A stretch of DNA of 64,000 nt from Candidatus Izimoplasma sp. ZiA1. Its GTDB lineage: Bacteria; Bacillota_I; Bacilli_A; Izemoplasmatales; Izemoplasmataceae. Positions 9,322 to 17,868 of this stretch are shown here, piece after piece; position 1 is the stretch's first letter, and every line of letters begins with the position of its first letter. A program made the position numbers and the translations under genes. Location of the stretch: the NCBI GenBank assembly GCA_002285055.1, contig NQYJ01000001.1, positions 186,001 to 250,000 on the forward strand. Reading direction: 5' to 3'. The notes under the pieces were generated by a model. That model saw only the letters and a list, made by a program, of their open reading frames with translations. It was not told the origin of the DNA and did no database searches.

Positions 9322-10541
9322 TTAATTGGTAGACTTATTATAAAAGTTGTCCCTTTATTTAATACTGAATCAACAGATATAGTCCCTTCATGTCTTAGAA
9401 TAACATTTTTTGTTATTGATAAACCCAGCCCACTTCCGCCTGTTTCCCTTGAGCGATTTGAATCTATCCTATAAAATCTTTTAAAAATATTTTCTACTTC
9501 ACTATTGTCAATCCCAATACCTGTGTCCGTAATTTTTACTATGTAGTTTTTTTCTTTTATCATACCTTTAATTTTAATTACACCTTCATCAGTGTAATTA
9601 ATAGCGTTTTTAATTAGGTTAATAAAGGCTAAGCTTAATTTTGTTGCATCAATATTCAACATGCAGGACTCAAGATTATGTGATATCTTCAAGTTTTTTT
9701 CTACAGCAAAAGATTTAACAAGATTTATAGTATCGTTTATAACCGTTGTTATATCCTGTTTTTCTAGTTTTAGTTCATAGTCTAATCTATCCATTTTTGA
9801 TATCGTAAGCAAGTCTGTAATAATTGTTTCCATTCGATTTACTTCTTTTTTAATCATTCCTATAAATTCTACTCTTTGTTTTGAATCCATATTTATATCT
9901 CTATCAAGTATTTCTGAAAAACCTTTTAAGACTGATAATGGTGTTTTAAGTTCATGTGATACATCAGCTGTAAATTGTTTTTGAAATTTTTCAGCTGTTT
10001 TAATTGCTGTTATATCATGAACTATTATTAAACAACCTTTAAAAAACCTACCCTCAAATATTGGCGTATTAACTAAATCATAGTATTTATCATTATACAT
10101 TATTTGTTTTCTTAAAGGCGACTCTAATAAGTATGATTCGTTGATAAACTTGTATAACGGTTTAATAAGAGAAAATGTCTTATACTCATGGTTTTCATAA
10201 TCAACTTCGATGAAATATGATTTAACGTCTTTATTAACAAAATCAATTATACCAAGATCATTAACGACGATTAATCCGCTCCCTAATGTCTGGCTTAATG
10301 ATAGAAACTGGGAATAATTTTCTAATCTTTTTTGTTTTTCTTTTTGGATTGAAATTTTCAGATTTCCCTCTGTGTCTGCAATTTCTTTTAAAAACGATTG
10401 TTTTAGCTGGTATATATCATATAAGTGGTATGTCAAAAGAAGTAGTAGTAAAAATGCTACTAATACTGCATCCTTAAAGATTAAAAAAACTATAATTGCA
10501 AATAAATACGAAATTACAATATATCCGTTATTGCTTTTCAT
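9315..10541 (-). CDS. phoR: Phosphate sensor histidine kinase (PhoR-type)
   Basis: This membrane histidine kinase most likely phosphorylates the response regulator encoded at the other end of the block. It has two close N-terminal membrane spans (about residues 4-37) with almost no outside loop, then a coiled linker, a PAS domain (about 70-170), the HisKA box FTADVSHELKTPLS and an HATPase domain with NLIKNAINYT, DTGIGID and GGSGLGLSI. The absence of an external sensor domain, as in E. coli PhoR, fits signalling through PstSCAB and PhoU. The start is set at the ATG after GGGTGAT. Specific assignment to PhoR rests on context. Confidence 0.88.
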   Translation of the reverse strand: MKSNNGYIVISYLFAIIVFLIFKDAVLVAFLLLLLLTYHLYDIYQLKQSFLKEIADTEGNLKISIQKEKQKRLENYSQFLSLSQTLGSGLIVVNDLGIIDFVNKDVKSYFIEVDYENHEYKTFSLIKPLYKFINESYLLESPLRKQIMYNDKYYDLVNTPIFEGRFFKGCLIIVHDITAIKTAEKFQKQFTADVSHELKTPLSVLKGFSEILDRDINMDSKQRVEFIGMIKKEVNRMETIITDLLTISKMDRLDYELKLEKQDITTVINDTINLVKSFAVEKNLKISHNLESCMLNIDATKLSLAFINLIKNAINYTDEGVIKIKGMIKEKNYIVKITDTGIGIDNSEVENIFKRFYRIDSNRSRETGGSGLGLSITKNVILRHEGTISVDSVLNKGTTFIISLPIKK

Positions 10542-10573
10542 TATATCACCCATTTTTATTATACATTATTTCT

Positions 10574-11233
10574 CTAGTTAAGCTCTAATCTTTTTCCATT
10601 AACTAAATAAACAATATTTTCAGCTATATTAGTTATATGGTCTCCAGCTCTCTCAAGTTGCTTTAAAACAAGTAATGCTCTTATTGCAGCTTCCGCAGTT
10701 TCATCAGTGTTAGATTTACCAATTTTTATCAGTTCTTTAACTTTTTCCTTGTAGAAATCATCAATTTGGGAGTCGAGTTCACAAACCTCTAAAGCTAATT
10801 TTATATCTTCATTGCGATATGCAGTCATTATATTACTAAACATATTAATTACTTTTTCTGCTAAAGAAACTAAAACATCTCTAAAATCTTTGTTTTCAAC
10901 GTTTGATTTAATAATGTATTTTGAGATATTTACAGCATAATCTGCAATTCTTTCTAAATCATTAGCAATCTTAAGAGCAGTAATTATTCGTCTAAGATCA
11001 CTAGCTACTGGACATTGTTTTGCTATTAATAAATATGCATCAACATTTATACTAACTTCTATATCATTTATAATTTTATCCTCTTCAACAATATTTGAGG
11101 CAATCTCTTTTTTATTGCTTCTTAAGGCAAGAACTAAATTACCATATATAATTTCAATTTCCTTACCCATTCTTTCAACTTTGTTGTTTAAGTCTTTCAT
11201 TTCTTTAATGAAATGTGATCTACTTGGTACCAT
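10574..11233 (-). CDS. phoU: Phosphate signalling/transport regulator PhoU
   Basis: PhoU links the Pst transporter to the PhoR kinase and keeps phosphate signalling off when phosphate is plentiful. The 219-residue protein has two helical PhoU repeats; the metal-binding signatures appear as ANDLERIADYAVNIS in the first repeat and LERAGDHITNIAENIVY in the second. It follows pstB after 11 bases and precedes phoR, which matches the usual functional chain. The start ATG has an AGGAG site. Confidence 0.95.
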   Translation of the reverse strand: MVPSRSHFIKEMKDLNNKVERMGKEIEIIYGNLVLALRSNKKEIASNIVEEDKIINDIEVSINVDAYLLIAKQCPVASDLRRIITALKIANDLERIADYAVNISKYIIKSNVENKDFRDVLVSLAEKVINMFSNIMTAYRNEDIKLALEVCELDSQIDDFYKEKVKELIKIGKSNTDETAEAAIRALLVLKQLERAGDHITNIAENIVYLVNGKRLELN

Positions 11234-11244
11234 AAATTATTCTC

Positions 11245-12000
11245 CTATCCAAAACGACCAGTTATGTAATCTTCTGTTTTTTTGTTTTTAGGCTGTGTAA
11301 AAATTTTGTCTGTACTATCAATCTCAATTAACTCACCCATTAAAAAGAAAGCTGTTTTATCAGAAATTCTTGCAGCTTGTTGCATATTATGAGTAACAAT
11401 AACAATTGTATAGTTTCTTTTTAAATCATTAATTAGTTCTTCAATCTTCAATGTTGCAATTGGGTCTAATGCGCTTGTAGGTTCATCCATTAGAATTACA
11501 TCAGGTTCCATTGCAATTGCTCTGGCAATGCATAATCTTTGTTGTTGCCCACCACTTAACCCTAATGCATTATCTTTTAATCGAGAGCTCACTTCTTCAT
11601 ATAAGGCAGCTCTCTTTAAAGCTTTTTCAACAATAACATCTAATTCTGATTTCTTTTTTATACCACTACATCTAGGTCCGTATGCTACATTGTCATAAAT
11701 ACTCATTGGAAATGGGTTTGGTTTTTGAAATACCATACCTACCTTTGTTCTTAATTCAATTACATTAAAGGATTTAGTTTGGATATCCATTTGTGAGTAC
11801 TGAATTTTCCCCTCAATTTTACAATTTTCAATTAAATCATTCATTCTATTTAAACATCTTAAAAAAGTTGATTTCCCACATCCACTTGGACCAATTAAAG
11901 CGGTAACTTTATTTCTATCAATATCTAGTGATATCGATTTTAAAGCTTGAAAATTCCCGTAATATAAATCTAAGTCTTTGATACTAAAAATATTATCCAT
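11245..12000 (-). CDS. pstB: Phosphate ABC transporter ATP-binding protein
   Basis: This ATPase energises high-affinity phosphate import. It shows Walker A GPSGCGKS, the PstB-typical block [12 protein letters not shown]-loop [17 protein letters not shown], signature [14 protein letters not shown] and Walker [12 protein letters not shown]. At 251 residues it is the usual length. It lies between pstA and phoU with short gaps, so all are co-transcribed. Confidence 0.97.
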   Translation of the reverse strand: MDNIFSIKDLDLYYGNFQALKSISLDIDRNKVTALIGPSGCGKSTFLRCLNRMNDLIENCKIEGKIQYSQMDIQTKSFNVIELRTKVGMVFQKPNPFPMSIYDNVAYGPRCSGIKKKSELDVIVEKALKRAALYEEVSSRLKDNALGLSGGQQQRLCIARAIAMEPDVILMDEPTSALDPIATLKIEELINDLKRNYTIVIVTHNMQQAARISDKTAFFLMGELIEIDSTDKIFTQPKNKKTEDYITGRFG

Positions 12001-12009
12001 ATTTACTCC

Positions 12010-13221
12010 TTATACTATCTTTGTAATAAATTTTTTAGATACTAGTTTTACAAGTATGTTTAAAGCTAATACAATAATTAAAATTATTAAGGCAATTGTA
12101 CTGGCTAATTCTATGTTAGCTGGTTCATCTTTCATCAATGACCAGATATGTACACTTAAAGTTGTTGATCTTCCAAAAATGGATACATCATCTTTTATTG
12201 CTGTACCGATTGCAAAAATTAATGCAGCTGATTCTCCGATAATTCTACCTACAGCTAGTAATGTAGCTGTTACTATTCCGGGATACGCACTTGGTAAAAC
12301 CGCTCTAAAAGTTGTTTGAGTTTTATTTGCTCCAAGGGCTAATGATGCTGTTCTTAAATCATCAGGTATTACCTTTAGCGATTCTTCAGTACTTCTAATA
12401 ATTATTGGAAGTAGAATCACAGCAAGAGTCATTGATCCTGAAATCAAGTTTGCACTATCTGCCTTTGTTATCGCAATTGTAAAAGGCACAAATACTGCTA
12501 AACCCATTAGTCCATAAATAATAGATGGAACTCCTGTTAATGTCTCAATTAAACTTCTTATTAGATTTGTAATTTTGTTCTTTTTCGCAAACTCGTTCAA
12601 ATATATTGCAGTAAATATCCCCATTGGAAGTGCTAGCACTAATGTTAATCCTATTATAAACAGTGTTGTCAATAAAGAACCTCTAATTCCTCCTCCTAAT
12701 GAAGTGTAAACTACTTCTCTAATATCTGTTACGGTATCTAAGTCTTTAATCATTAATTCTGCCCCATATCTGGTTAAAGATGTAGGTTTATCATAATAAG
12801 ATATTTTTGAAACAATATTACCCTCTTTTATAACAATAGAACTTTCAATATCCACAGAATTTTTATCATACATGTTAGAAAAAGGGGAATCTTTTGAGAT
12901 GTATGAAACAATTATTATTGCATTCCCTTCTCTGTCTTTGGCATCTTTTAGAGCAATTCCCCACATAGAAGAATAAAACTCGTTAGCCTCTAAATTATCA
13001 GGCTCTGGAGTTAAACTAAAGTCTATGTCACCATTAAATCCACCGTTGTAATATTTTTCATGATAATCATTAAATAGCAAACCAAAATCAAGTAACGATG
13101 ATCCTTTAATAAAAACAAACATAAATATTGAAGATAATGCTAAAACTGAGATTAAGGCAGATATATATGTAATGAACTGATAAAATATATCATTCAATTT
13201 TCTTTTATTTGACACTAACAC
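12010..13221 (-). CDS. pstA: Phosphate ABC transporter permease PstA with large insertion
   Basis: This is one of the two membrane channel subunits for phosphate. The C-terminal 240 residues are ordinary PstA: GSLLTTLFIIGLTL, LTGVPSIIYGL, the cytoplasmic coupling loop LRTASLALGANKTQT and GESAALIF. The protein is 403 residues, about 100 longer than usual, because a hydrophilic stretch (about residues 45-165) sits between the first and second membrane spans and should face outside. It overlaps the pstC end by 17 bases; the GTG start follows GTAGGTAGTG, and a second GTG two codons later is also possible. Confidence 0.9.
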   Translation of the reverse strand: MLVSNKRKLNDIFYQFITYISALISVLALSSIFMFVFIKGSSLLDFGLLFNDYHEKYYNGGFNGDIDFSLTPEPDNLEANEFYSSMWGIALKDAKDREGNAIIIVSYISKDSPFSNMYDKNSVDIESSIVIKEGNIVSKISYYDKPTSLTRYGAELMIKDLDTVTDIREVVYTSLGGGIRGSLLTTLFIIGLTLVLALPMGIFTAIYLNEFAKKNKITNLIRSLIETLTGVPSIIYGLMGLAVFVPFTIAITKADSANLISGSMTLAVILLPIIIRSTEESLKVIPDDLRTASLALGANKTQTTFRAVLPSAYPGIVTATLLAVGRIIGESAALIFAIGTAIKDDVSIFGRSTTLSVHIWSLMKDEPANIELASTIALIILIIVLALNILVKLVSKKFITKIV

Positions 13222-14167
13222 TACCTACTTTCCTTTTAACATAATTAAGGATTATATTTGTCAATAATATCACTATCATTAACACAATCCCCACACTAAA
13301 CCTAATATCATAATCTAAGCCTGTAGTTTCTTTTAATCCTTCTAGCATCGTTGATGTCAAAGTACTAGTTATATCAAACAATCCTAAAGAAGGTCCGCTT
13401 TTTGAATTACCTGCCACTAGACTAACCGCTGTTGCTTCACCAAGTGCTCTCCCAACTCCTAGAATTGCAGAAGCAAAAATACCTGATTTTGCACTCGCTA
13501 AAACCACTTTAAAATTGGTTTGAGTTTTAGTTGCTCCAAGAGCTAAAGAGCCTAGTTCTATATCTTTACCCACACTTCTTATAGCAACTTCGCTAATTGC
13601 TGTGATAGTCGGCAATGACATTAATGACAAAACAAGGACTGTTGCGATGACACTATTACCACCTTTTGATTGAATTCCTACTAGTTCAGCAAAATTATAA
13701 ACTAGAACCAAAATTACACCACTACCAAACAAGCCATAAACAATTGAGGGAATAGCTGATAAAAGTTCAACAACAGTTCTTAAAAATATCGATAACCTTT
13801 GAGGAGCTACTTTTGCAATAAATAAAGCTGTTAATACTCCAATAGGCATTGATATCATCAAAGATAAAAGGGCTATATAAACCGTGTTTATTATAATAAA
13901 CCCAACACCATAAAGACTAGATGAAAAGGCTGCTCCATCCAACCACACTCTACCTGTTAAAAATCTAAAAATATTTACTTGCCCAAGCCCTTGATTATAT
14001 GAAATAAAAGGTGTGACACCTTTTATTGTTATAAATATTATTATAATAATTATAACAGAAGCTGATATAAGTGCTGATATTCCAAATATTCCCCTAATAA
14101 GTATATCAATATTTTCTTTTTTTGATTTCCCAAGTATTCGTTTAAAACATTCTAAGGTCTTTTCCAT
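13205..14167 (-). CDS. pstC: Phosphate ABC transporter permease PstC
   Basis: This is the second membrane subunit of the phosphate channel. Six or so hydrophobic spans are visible, with VVELLSAIPSIVYGLFG and the coupling-loop motif ELGSLALGATKTQT followed by GRALGEATAV. The start is placed at the ATG preceded by TTAGGAGT. A longer in-frame reading (22 more codons) would run through the terminator hairpin behind pstS and is rejected. The product is 320 residues, normal for the family. Confidence 0.95.
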   Translation of the reverse strand: MEKTLECFKRILGKSKKENIDILIRGIFGISALISASVIIIIIIFITIKGVTPFISYNQGLGQVNIFRFLTGRVWLDGAAFSSSLYGVGFIIINTVYIALLSLMISMPIGVLTALFIAKVAPQRLSIFLRTVVELLSAIPSIVYGLFGSGVILVLVYNFAELVGIQSKGGNSVIATVLVLSLMSLPTITAISEVAIRSVGKDIELGSLALGATKTQTNFKVVLASAKSGIFASAILGVGRALGEATAVSLVAGNSKSGPSLGLFDITSTLTSTMLEGLKETTGLDYDIRFSVGIVLMIVILLTNIILNYVKRKVGSVSVK

Positions 14168-14185
14168 ATATGTACTCCTAACACA

Positions 14186-14209
14186 CAAAAAACCCATTAC
14201 GGGTTTTTT
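14186..14209 (-). terminator. Intra-operon terminator between pstS and pstC
   Basis: The stem AAAAAACCC / GGGTTTTTT with the loop ATTAC lies just after the pstS stop. It is probably partial and would give more pstS message than transporter message, a common arrangement for binding proteins. Confidence 0.8.
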
Positions 14210-14211
14210 CA

Positions 14212-15144
14212 TTATTGATTGATGTCTTCCCAAACTTTATAAGTACCATCATATATACTTTTTAAGCTCTCTTGTGTAATAGCATTAAGTGTATTTCTAT
14301 TATTAACGATTGCTACAATTGCATCCCAAGCTAATTGTCCTTGAGTACCAATATCTCCTATTTCTGTATCTTTAAAATCTCTTGATGCAAATCCCACATC
14401 TTTAGCATTATCACTATCTTTTTCTGATCCTTGGGTTCTTTTAAACCCGTCACTTGAACCTGTATGATCATGTTCTGCGATAAAACCACCACATTTTGGG
14501 GCAAAGGCCGATGACAATGCTTTGGCAATTTTTTCAATAGAATCTGAGCCTCCAAATTTAATAACTATATTGCTGTTATCTTTTAAACATACATTATGTT
14601 CTGCTTTTATATCATCCCAAGTTCCTGTAGCTGATAAAGGAATTGCACCTTTATCATTAATAATATCAGAGCCATCAATAGTTCCTAAAAAGGCTATAAA
14701 AGCTTTTGTTAAATTTTCCTTATCTAAACTCCCATAATCACCATCAGCTCTAATCACATAATTGAATGGTCTTTTTAAAGAATATGTATTATTGATAACA
14801 TTTGCTATTGTTGGTTCAACTCCATTAAATGCTAGACCCTTTACTGTATTATTTAAACTTGCTAAAGAAATAAACCCAATCCCATACTCATCATTTTTCA
14901 TTGCAGTTAAAATCCCTGTATTATCTTTAGTTACAAATCCTGAAACTAATAAAGAATTGTCTTCTGCTGCATCTCCAAAACCAATGCCATTCATAAATCC
15001 AGTTCTTGTTCCACTTGAAGTGTCTCTTGTATAAACAGTTATTGATTTAGTAGCATCAAAACTAGTATCTAGTTGATTATTATCACAACCTACAAGATAT
15101 AATGCAGATATTAATGTTAAGCCTATAATTATTATTTTCCTCAT
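14212..15144 (-). CDS. pstS: Phosphate-binding lipoprotein PstS, halves in permuted order
   Basis: This is the extracellular phosphate receptor of the Pst transporter, anchored by a lipobox (LYLVGC, Cys20). The order of motifs is unusual. The block RDTSSGTRTGF, which binds phosphate and normally lies mid-protein, comes near residue 40. It is followed by YGIGFISLASL, a GVEPTIANV segment and a GAIPLS segment that normally end the protein. Only then, from about residue 195, come the segments that normally begin it: FGGSDSIEKIAKAL, DVGFASRDF, LAWDAIVAIVNN and LKSIYDGTYKVWEDI. The fold is thus a circular permutation of canonical PstS. Its position ahead of pstC supports the function. Confidence 0.88.
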   Translation of the reverse strand: MRKIIIIGLTLISALYLVGCDNNQLDTSFDATKSITVYTRDTSSGTRTGFMNGIGFGDAAEDNSLLVSGFVTKDNTGILTAMKNDEYGIGFISLASLNNTVKGLAFNGVEPTIANVINNTYSLKRPFNYVIRADGDYGSLDKENLTKAFIAFLGTIDGSDIINDKGAIPLSATGTWDDIKAEHNVCLKDNSNIVIKFGGSDSIEKIAKALSSAFAPKCGGFIAEHDHTGSSDGFKRTQGSEKDSDNAKDVGFASRDFKDTEIGDIGTQGQLAWDAIVAIVNNRNTLNAITQESLKSIYDGTYKVWEDINQ

Positions 15145-15178
15145 AGTTTTCTCCTTTATTTTTACTTAATGCAACTAA

Positions 15179-15232
15179 ATTATACAAAAATATGATTTCT
15201 TAATGATTTTACTAATGTTAAAATCATGTAAA
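15179..15232 (-). promoter_or_regulatory. pstS promoter with two Pho-box-like repeats
   Basis: On the minus strand a -10 TATAAT (15179-15184) has a poor -35 region. Upstream are TTTACA (15227-15232) and TTAACA (15216-15221), exactly 11 bases apart and in the sense direction. This fits the Bacillus PhoP consensus of direct TT(A/T/C)ACA repeats and an activator-dependent promoter. Confidence 0.65.
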
Positions 15233-15251
15233 TTAATGTTTTTAAAGCATT

Positions 15252-15280
15252 AAAAAAGACGAGGATTTTACCTCGTCTTA
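15252..15280 (-). terminator. Terminator after the response regulator gene
   Basis: The stem AAGACGAGG / CCTCGTCTT with a loop of six is followed by a T run on the minus strand. It overlaps the last codon and separates phoP from pstS. Confidence 0.85.
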
Positions 15281-15943
15281 TATAAGTATATAACCAATAC
15301 CTCGAACTGTTTTTAAAAACTCTGCTTTTGGATCTAACTTATCTCTAAGTTTGAAAATATGGACATCAACTACTCTTGAATCACCATCATAACTAAAACC
15401 CCAAAGTTTATTAAGAAGTTGGTCTCTTGATAATGCTTTACCTTTATTTATAATTAAGTAAACTAATAATTCAAACTCTTTTAATGTTAGTTCAACTTTT
15501 TCATTACCATTAAAAACTTGATAACTGCTCTGAACAACTTTTAAGTTATTGTAGTATAAAGTGTCATCATTCTTACTAACACCTTTTCTTCTTAAACCAG
15601 CTTTAATTCTAGCCGCAAGTTCTCTTGGTGAAAATGGTTTAGTAACATAATCATCTGCACCAATTTCAAACCCTTTTATTTTATTATACTCATCATCCAT
15701 TGCAGTTAACATTATGATATATGCTTCATTTCCTTCTTGTCTAAGCTTTTTACAAATATCAAGCCCATTCATATTAGGTAACATAATATCTAGTAAAATA
15801 ACATCGTACAATGTAGAAGAGGCTTTTTTATACCCTTCAAATCCATCTAATGCACTATCAATCTCATAATTAAGTTGCTTTAAATCATATTCAATCATTT
15901 TTTGAATTGAAAGTTCATCTTCGATAATTAAAATTCTCGCCAT
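15278..15943 (-). CDS. phoP: OmpR/PhoB-family response regulator (PhoP-like)
   Basis: This is a two-domain transcription regulator. The receiver domain has the acidic pocket ILIIEDE, the phosphoacceptor Asp in DVILLDIMLPNMNG, and the conserved Thr/Lys (TAMDD, YVTKPFSPREL); the winged helix ends with VDVHIFKLRDKLD and VRGIGYIL. The start ATG is chosen for the TTAGGAGTGAT upstream of it. Placement between the Na/Pi symporter and pstS, with phoR at the end of the block, suggests it controls phosphate genes. PhoP is the contextual name; the domain family itself is certain. Confidence 0.9.
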   Translation of the reverse strand: MARILIIEDELSIQKMIEYDLKQLNYEIDSALDGFEGYKKASSTLYDVILLDIMLPNMNGLDICKKLRQEGNEAYIIMLTAMDDEYNKIKGFEIGADDYVTKPFSPRELAARIKAGLRRKGVSKNDDTLYYNNLKVVQSSYQVFNGNEKVELTLKEFELLVYLIINKGKALSRDQLLNKLWGFSYDGDSRVVDVHIFKLRDKLDPKAEFLKTVRGIGYILI

Positions 15944-16035
15944 AATTATCACTCCTAAATCCATATTAACATAACATCTATTAGAATGTTACGTTTTAAT
16001 ACAAACTTTACAATTGTTAATGAAAAATTAAAATT

Positions 16036-17739
16036 TTATTCATCAAGATGTTTTTGATACTCAATGAAGTCTTCATTGTAGTAACTGTCTTGAATAATAT
16101 TTATTGCTATATTATTACAGTGATCACCAATTCTTTCGATATTAGATAAAATATCTACATACACACCATCAGCATCATGAGCTAAGTTTTTATTTAATCT
16201 CATAATATGTCTTTTACGATACTTTAAGACTAACTTATCAATAAGATCTTCTTGTTCAAAAACTTCTTTTGCTTGTTCTTTATCATAATTTTCAAAAGCC
16301 TCAACAGTTGTTTTTAAAGTTTCTGCAACAACACTATAAAGTTTAGTTAAGTCTTCTTTTGCTTCTTTACTTAATAATGTTTTATTCTCATATCTCATTT
16401 CAAAGAATTCAAATAGATTTGTACAGTGATCACCTATACGTTCATAATCTCTTATTGTATCAACATATGAAGCTTGTAAATGAGAAGAAGTTTCATCCAA
16501 TCCTGCTTGCGCAATTTTAACTAAATAGTCATGCACTTTCTTATCAATTGTATCTAACATTTCTTCCATTTGAATCCCGTTTTCGTATTCTTTTTTATTA
16601 TTTTCAAATGAATACTTGTTAACACTTGAAAACATTTGATATGTTAATTTACCCATATTGTTTACTACTAATTTTGAACTCTCAAGAGCCAAAATTGGTG
16701 ATTCAACTATCAGACTATCTTGTAATTGATCGACATCTACAGCCATTACATTGTCGTCTCCAGGAATTATTTTTGATACAAACCAAACAAGTTGTTTTAT
16801 GAACCAAAACATAATAAATGTATTCACAACATTAAAAGTAACATGTGCAAAACTTATTGTAAATCGCAAATTCTCAGGATTACTGACATCCAAGAATGTG
16901 GATTCTAACTGACTGATAAACCATGTATAAGGCACTAATAATGCTAAGAAGAACAAACTCCCCACAAGGTTAAACACAACATGTGCTGCAGCAGTTCGTT
17001 TCGCTGCTATAGTACCACCAATTGCAGCAATAACTGCAGTTACAGTAGTTCCTATATTATTACCAAATAGTATTGCTATTGCTCCACTTAAAGGAATAGC
17101 TCCAGTTGTATACAACTCTTGTAATACCCCTATTGTTGCACTACTTGATTGAATTACTGCAGTCGTTAATGCGCCTACTGCAACTCCTAAAACAGGTAGT
17201 TCACTCATTGATAATAATAACTCTTTAAACTCATTTAACTCAGCTAATACTTTTAATGAAGAACCCATTAGAGTTAATCCATAAAATAGCATCCCAAATC
17301 CAAGTAATACTTGACCAAATTGTTTCATTTTTTTACTACTCATAAAGAACACAAAGAAACTACCTGCTGCCATTATAGGTAAAGCGTATTCTTTGATTGG
17401 TAACCCAAGTAACACTGAAGTTACAGTTGTACCAATATTCGCTCCTAATATAACTCCTACAGCTTGTGGTAAAGTCATTAAACCTGCTCTTACTAAACCT
17501 ACTGTAAGTGCAGTTGTACCACTTGATGACTGAATTAGTCCAGTAATAATAATACCTACAAATATCCCTTTTAAAGGTGTGTTCGTTGTCTTTTCAATAA
17601 TAACTTTTAGTTTATTACCTGCTAAAGCTTTTAACGAATCCCCCATTAAATTTATCCCATATAAGAAAATCCCTAGTCCCCCAAGTATAAAAAACACAGT
17701 TTCTTGCCAGTTTATTGAATCTAAAGTGACTGCTAACAT
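16036..17739 (-). CDS. Na/Pi symporter family protein with PhoU-like domain
   Basis: This is a sodium/phosphate cotransporter of the PNaS family. Two inverted repeat halves each have the QSSS motif (LIQSSSGTTALTVG and VIQSSSATIGVLQ) followed by GANIGTTVTS or GNNIGTTVTA. The last 200 residues form a cytoplasmic PhoU-like helical domain with YERIGDHCTNLFEF and IERIGDHCNNIAIN. At 567 residues it has the usual length for the NptA/YjbB type. It offers a low-affinity route for phosphate beside Pst, and the direction can be import or export depending on the member. Its promoter region has four Pho-box-like hexamers. No clear terminator separates it from the response regulator gene. Confidence 0.93.
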   Translation of the reverse strand: MLAVTLDSINWQETVFFILGGLGIFLYGINLMGDSLKALAGNKLKVIIEKTTNTPLKGIFVGIIITGLIQSSSGTTALTVGLVRAGLMTLPQAVGVILGANIGTTVTSVLLGLPIKEYALPIMAAGSFFVFFMSSKKMKQFGQVLLGFGMLFYGLTLMGSSLKVLAELNEFKELLLSMSELPVLGVAVGALTTAVIQSSSATIGVLQELYTTGAIPLSGAIAILFGNNIGTTVTAVIAAIGGTIAAKRTAAAHVVFNLVGSLFFLALLVPYTWFISQLESTFLDVSNPENLRFTISFAHVTFNVVNTFIMFWFIKQLVWFVSKIIPGDDNVMAVDVDQLQDSLIVESPILALESSKLVVNNMGKLTYQMFSSVNKYSFENNKKEYENGIQMEEMLDTIDKKVHDYLVKIAQAGLDETSSHLQASYVDTIRDYERIGDHCTNLFEFFEMRYENKTLLSKEAKEDLTKLYSVVAETLKTTVEAFENYDKEQAKEVFEQEDLIDKLVLKYRKRHIMRLNKNLAHDADGVYVDILSNIERIGDHCNNIAINIIQDSYYNEDFIEYQKHLDE

Positions 17740-17782
17740 ATAATTTCCTCCATTAATTTATTAATCAATTTTCAATAAAAAT

Positions 17783-17829
17783 ATAACACATAATTAACAC
17801 AAAAGAAACAACTTAACACAAACTTAACA
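17783..17829 (-). promoter_or_regulatory. Pho-box-like repeats upstream of the Na/Pi symporter
   Basis: Four hexamers read on the plus strand, antisense to the gene: ATAACA (17783), TTAACA (17794), TTAACA (17813) and TTAACA (17824). They form two pairs, each spaced 11 bases, start to start. This resembles PhoP binding repeats but in the orientation opposite to those at pstS. Confidence 0.6.
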
Positions 17830-17834
17830 ATTGG

Positions 17835-17868
17835 AAAAATAAAAAACAAGATAATTAGTCTTGTTTTT
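17835..17868 (-). terminator. Terminator after the tandem DHH genes
   Basis: The stem AAAAACAAGA / TCTTGTTTTT, then a T-rich tract on the minus strand, overlaps the end of the downstream DHH gene. Confidence 0.8.

Noticed and set aside
14168-14233. N-terminal extension of pstC (22 codons)
   Set aside because: It would run through the terminator hairpin behind pstS and lacks a ribosome binding site; the inner ATG has TTAGGAGT.
15944-16035. Pho-box repeats upstream of the response regulator
   Set aside because: TTAACA-like hexamers occur but not with 11-base spacing, so they may be chance matches in AT-rich DNA.
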